From contig OZ242006.1 in assembly GCA_965204705.1 (NCBI GenBank), positions 5,843,167 to 5,907,166 on the forward strand: a stretch of DNA of 64,000 nucleotides. The letters are read 5' to 3'. The stretch comes from Bin5 sp965204705 (lineage in GTDB: Bacteria > Chloroflexota > Anaerolineae > Caldilineales > Caldilineaceae). Each line of letters begins with the position of its first letter. Position 1 is the first letter of the stretch. Both the position numbers and the translations under genes were made by a program. Below are positions 62,164 through 64,000 of the stretch, piece after piece. A model generated the notes under the pieces. That model was not told the origin of the DNA. It searched no databases and worked only from the letters and a program-made list of their open reading frames with translations.

Positions 62164-62577
62164 GTGTCAACACTCATTCTCGATACGAATATCGTCTCGT
62201 ACCTGCTGAGGGGCGGAGCGCTCGCGCGAGCGTATCAACCGCATGTCCAGGATCATCTGCTCGCCATCAGCTTGATCACCGTTGGGGAGCTTTACTTCGG
62301 GGCGGAGAAAGGCAACTGGGGTAAGAGCAGGCGGAACGAACTTGAAGCGTTACTTCGCAACTTCGTTATCATCCCCTACGACCATGAGATTGCTCGGTGC
62401 TATGGTCGACTGGTCGCCGAGCGGCAGCGAGCCGAAAGACCGATTGCGCCCAACGATGCCTGGATTGCCGCATGCACTGTGCGGCACGCTGTTCCTTTAA
62501 TTACCCACAGCCCCAAGGATTTCCAAGGCATAACATCTCTTCAGATTGTTTCGGAGTCTGCTTCGACAGCAAACTGA
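62164..62577 (+). CDS. vapC: VapC-type PIN domain ribonuclease toxin
   Basis: 137 residues from GTG at 62164 (CAGGAG upstream). The PIN active-site acids are Asp7 in LILDTNIVSYLL, Glu in SLITVGELYFGAEK (about residue 43), Asp in APNDAWIAACTVRHAV, and the final Asp in HSPKDFQGI, four in the right order. VapC toxins cut tRNA or rRNA. It forms a module with the small acidic gene just upstream. Confidence 0.88.
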   Translation: MSTLILDTNIVSYLLRGGALARAYQPHVQDHLLAISLITVGELYFGAEKGNWGKSRRNELEALLRNFVIIPYDHEIARCYGRLVAERQRAERPIAPNDAWIAACTVRHAVPLITHSPKDFQGITSLQIVSESASTAN

Positions 62578-62929
62578 TGTGTAGCTTGGGTAACCAGTAC
62601 AGGGCCACCAAGACCACCAACCAACACGCGCCCACGAAAGACGGAGTTCGGCCTTGCCGCCAGCAGGCATGGCTGGGGCCGTTCACTCTGTTCGCGCAGG
62701 AAGGAGATAGCGGTCTTGTGGCGAAGGTTGTGCAGCCGCGCCTTAGCGGGCTTTGGGGATAGGGGTCAGTGAGGAACATTTTTGCTCGTCTTCTTCAGGA
62801 CCGGGGATGCCGGTTGCGGGCGAGACGAGCGCGATCGCCCGGCGCAGTTGATCTGTATGGTCGTGAAGTGACTATGACTGAGCAGTTACCTGAAAACCCA
62901 GAATTGAGAACTTACAAAGGTCTACCCCC
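62578..62929. other. intergenic stretch without recognised features
   Basis: About 350 bp between the VapC gene and the sulfatase. No gene, repeat or hairpin that I can support. Confidence 0.4.
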
Positions 62930-64000
62930 ATGAGCGAGCAGCAGCCAAACATCCTCGTCTTCATCTGCCATGACCTGGGCCGCTATCTGGGCTGCTACGG
63001 CGTCCCCGGTGTCCGCACGCCGCATATCGACGCCTTCGCCGCATCGGCGCTTCATTTTGAGAACAGCTTCTGCGTCGCGCCCCAGTGCAGCCCGTCGCGG
63101 GCGGCGCTTTGGACCGGCCGCTACCCGCACGCGAACGGCGTGGTCGGGCTTGCCCACTCCGGCTTCGCCAATGACCTGCATCCGGATGAGCAACATCTCG
63201 CCCAGATCCTCTCCGCCAACGGATACGAAACCCGTCTCTTCGGTACCCAGCATGAGGCCAACAGCCCGGAACGTTGCGGCTATCAGCATGCCCATCCGCG
63301 CGGGGTCTGCGCCGAGCTGGCAACGGCGTGCTGCAGCTTTCTGGCGCAGCGCGAGCCGGATGCGGCCCCGTTCTTCGCGCAGATCGGCTTTACCGAACCG
63401 CACCGGCCCTTCCCACGTGACGTGGACCTCGTCGATGCGGAGGATGTGGCGATGCCGCCTTATCTGCCGGACATTGACGAGGTGCGCGAGGATATGGTCG
63501 AAATGGAGGCCTCGGTCGCCTCAATCGACAAGGCGTTCGGCAGAGTGCTCAAGGCGCTTGACACCGCGGGTGTGGCGGACGAGACGGTGGTTGTCTTCAC
63601 CGCCGATCACGGCATTCCGTTCCCGCTGGCGAAGATGAGCCTTTACGACGCCGGCATCGAGGTGCCGCTGCTCGTGCGCATCCCGGGCTTGTCGGGGGGC
63701 CGGCGCTATTCGGAGTTCATCACGCACGTGGACTTCGTGCCCACCGTGCTTGACATGTTGGGGATCGAAACACCGGAGAATCTACAGGGACGCAGCTACT
63801 GGAATCTGCTATGCGGGGAACCCTACAGTCCGAGCGAATACGCATTCGCCGAAAAGACCTACCACACCTACTATGACCCCATGCGCGCCATCCGCACGGA
63901 CCGCTGGAAACTGATCGCAAACTTCGAGTTCGCGCCGACGATTGAGACGCCGCCCGACTACCTCAGCAACGCCAAAGGGTACCCTGAGACCAGCATAGCC
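62930..64000 (+). CDS. sulfatase (partial, continues beyond the window)
   Basis: The first 357 residues of a formylglycine-dependent sulfatase, ATG at 62930 with AAAGG nine bases upstream. Active-site features are NILVFICHDLGR (metal-binding Asp), the maturation motif CSPSR with Cys53 (to be converted to formylglycine), TGRYPH, TEPHRPF, and FTADHGIPF (metal-binding Asp-His). It would remove sulfate esters from sugars or polysaccharides. There is no signal peptide at this start, so an upstream start or cytoplasmic location is possible. A maturation enzyme gene is not in the window. Confidence 0.9.
   Translation, partial: MSEQQPNILVFICHDLGRYLGCYGVPGVRTPHIDAFAASALHFENSFCVAPQCSPSRAALWTGRYPHANGVVGLAHSGFANDLHPDEQHLAQILSANGYETRLFGTQHEANSPERCGYQHAHPRGVCAELATACCSFLAQREPDAAPFFAQIGFTEPHRPFPRDVDLVDAEDVAMPPYLPDIDEVREDMVEMEASVASIDKAFGRVLKALDTAGVADETVVVFTADHGIPFPLAKMSLYDAGIEVPLLVRIPGLSGGRRYSEFITHVDFVPTVLDMLGIETPENLQGRSYWNLLCGEPYSPSEYAFAEKTYHTYYDPMRAIRTDRWKLIANFEFAPTIETPPDYLSNAKGYPETSIA

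Overview
The window most likely comes from a member of the Chloroflexota, perhaps an anaerolineal or caldilineal lineage. This is inferred from the twin-arginine lipoprotein signals of the solute-binding proteins followed by acidic Ala/Glu-rich linkers, the many phytanoyl-CoA-dioxygenase-like proteins, the sugar isomerase / DegT / Gfo-Idh gene sets, the fairly high G+C, and the mixture of metabolic genes with toxin-antitoxin and defence genes. No rRNA, tRNA or marker gene is present to confirm it.

Layout. 0.1-9.1 kb: a membrane GT-C glycosyltransferase, a sugar-phosphate isomerase, a GNAT acetyltransferase, a Schlafen-AlbA_2 ATPase, a gluzincin peptidase and an L-rhamnose mutarotase, with degraded copies of isomerase and mutarotase ends scattered between them. 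9.2-14.0 kb: two large exported proteins of unknown role, one with a Tat signal, an HNH-like motif and membrane helices, the other with a Spondin_N domain and three DUF4352-like repeats. 14.0-20.0 kb: an SDR dehydrogenase, an enolase-superfamily dehydratase and a GH106-type alpha-L-rhamnosidase. With the mutarotase these suggest oxidative rhamnose catabolism. 20.2-21.1 kb: a SocA/Panacea antitoxin with a RelE-like toxin. 21.3-26.8 kb: a sugar ABC transporter operon (binding protein, two permeases) that includes a PhyH oxygenase, with one copy of a short terminal-inverted-repeat element on each side. 27.0-33.4 kb: DegT aminotransferase, two PhyH oxygenases, a relic nucleotidyltransferase, a Gfo/Idh/MocA dehydrogenase and a GH32/43-like propeller protein. 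33.6-37.4 kb: a lipoprotein, an OmpR-type two-component pair and a fourth PhyH protein.

37.5-56.9 kb is a defence island bounded by an imperfect 39-bp direct repeat. It holds a type I restriction-modification locus (hsdM with an N-terminal XRE domain, hsdS, hsdR plus a small YgjP-type metallopeptidase). The locus is split by a large Cap4-like nuclease/STAND-type NTPase with an unrecognised 468-residue partner, by a nucleotidyltransferase/AlbA_2 pair, and by a DUF6883 relic with DUF4926. A lower-G+C nuclease-helicase pair resembling Hachiman (HamA/HamB) follows. The island ends in about 1.5 kb without genes that carries a terminator and a helically phased array of a 7-bp motif.

57.2-64.0 kb returns to metabolism: a family-5 ABC binding protein with two permeases and no ATPase, a VapC-type PIN toxin with a small acidic partner, and the start of a sulfatase that runs off the window. 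GH106, mutarotase, sulfatase and ABC uptake genes together suggest growth on rhamnose-containing, possibly sulfated, polysaccharides (inference).

The strongest candidate for an undescribed system is the nuclease-NTPase gene with its unknown partner (40.6-46.5 kb), translationally coupled to hsdS. No integrase or transposase gene is visible anywhere in the window.
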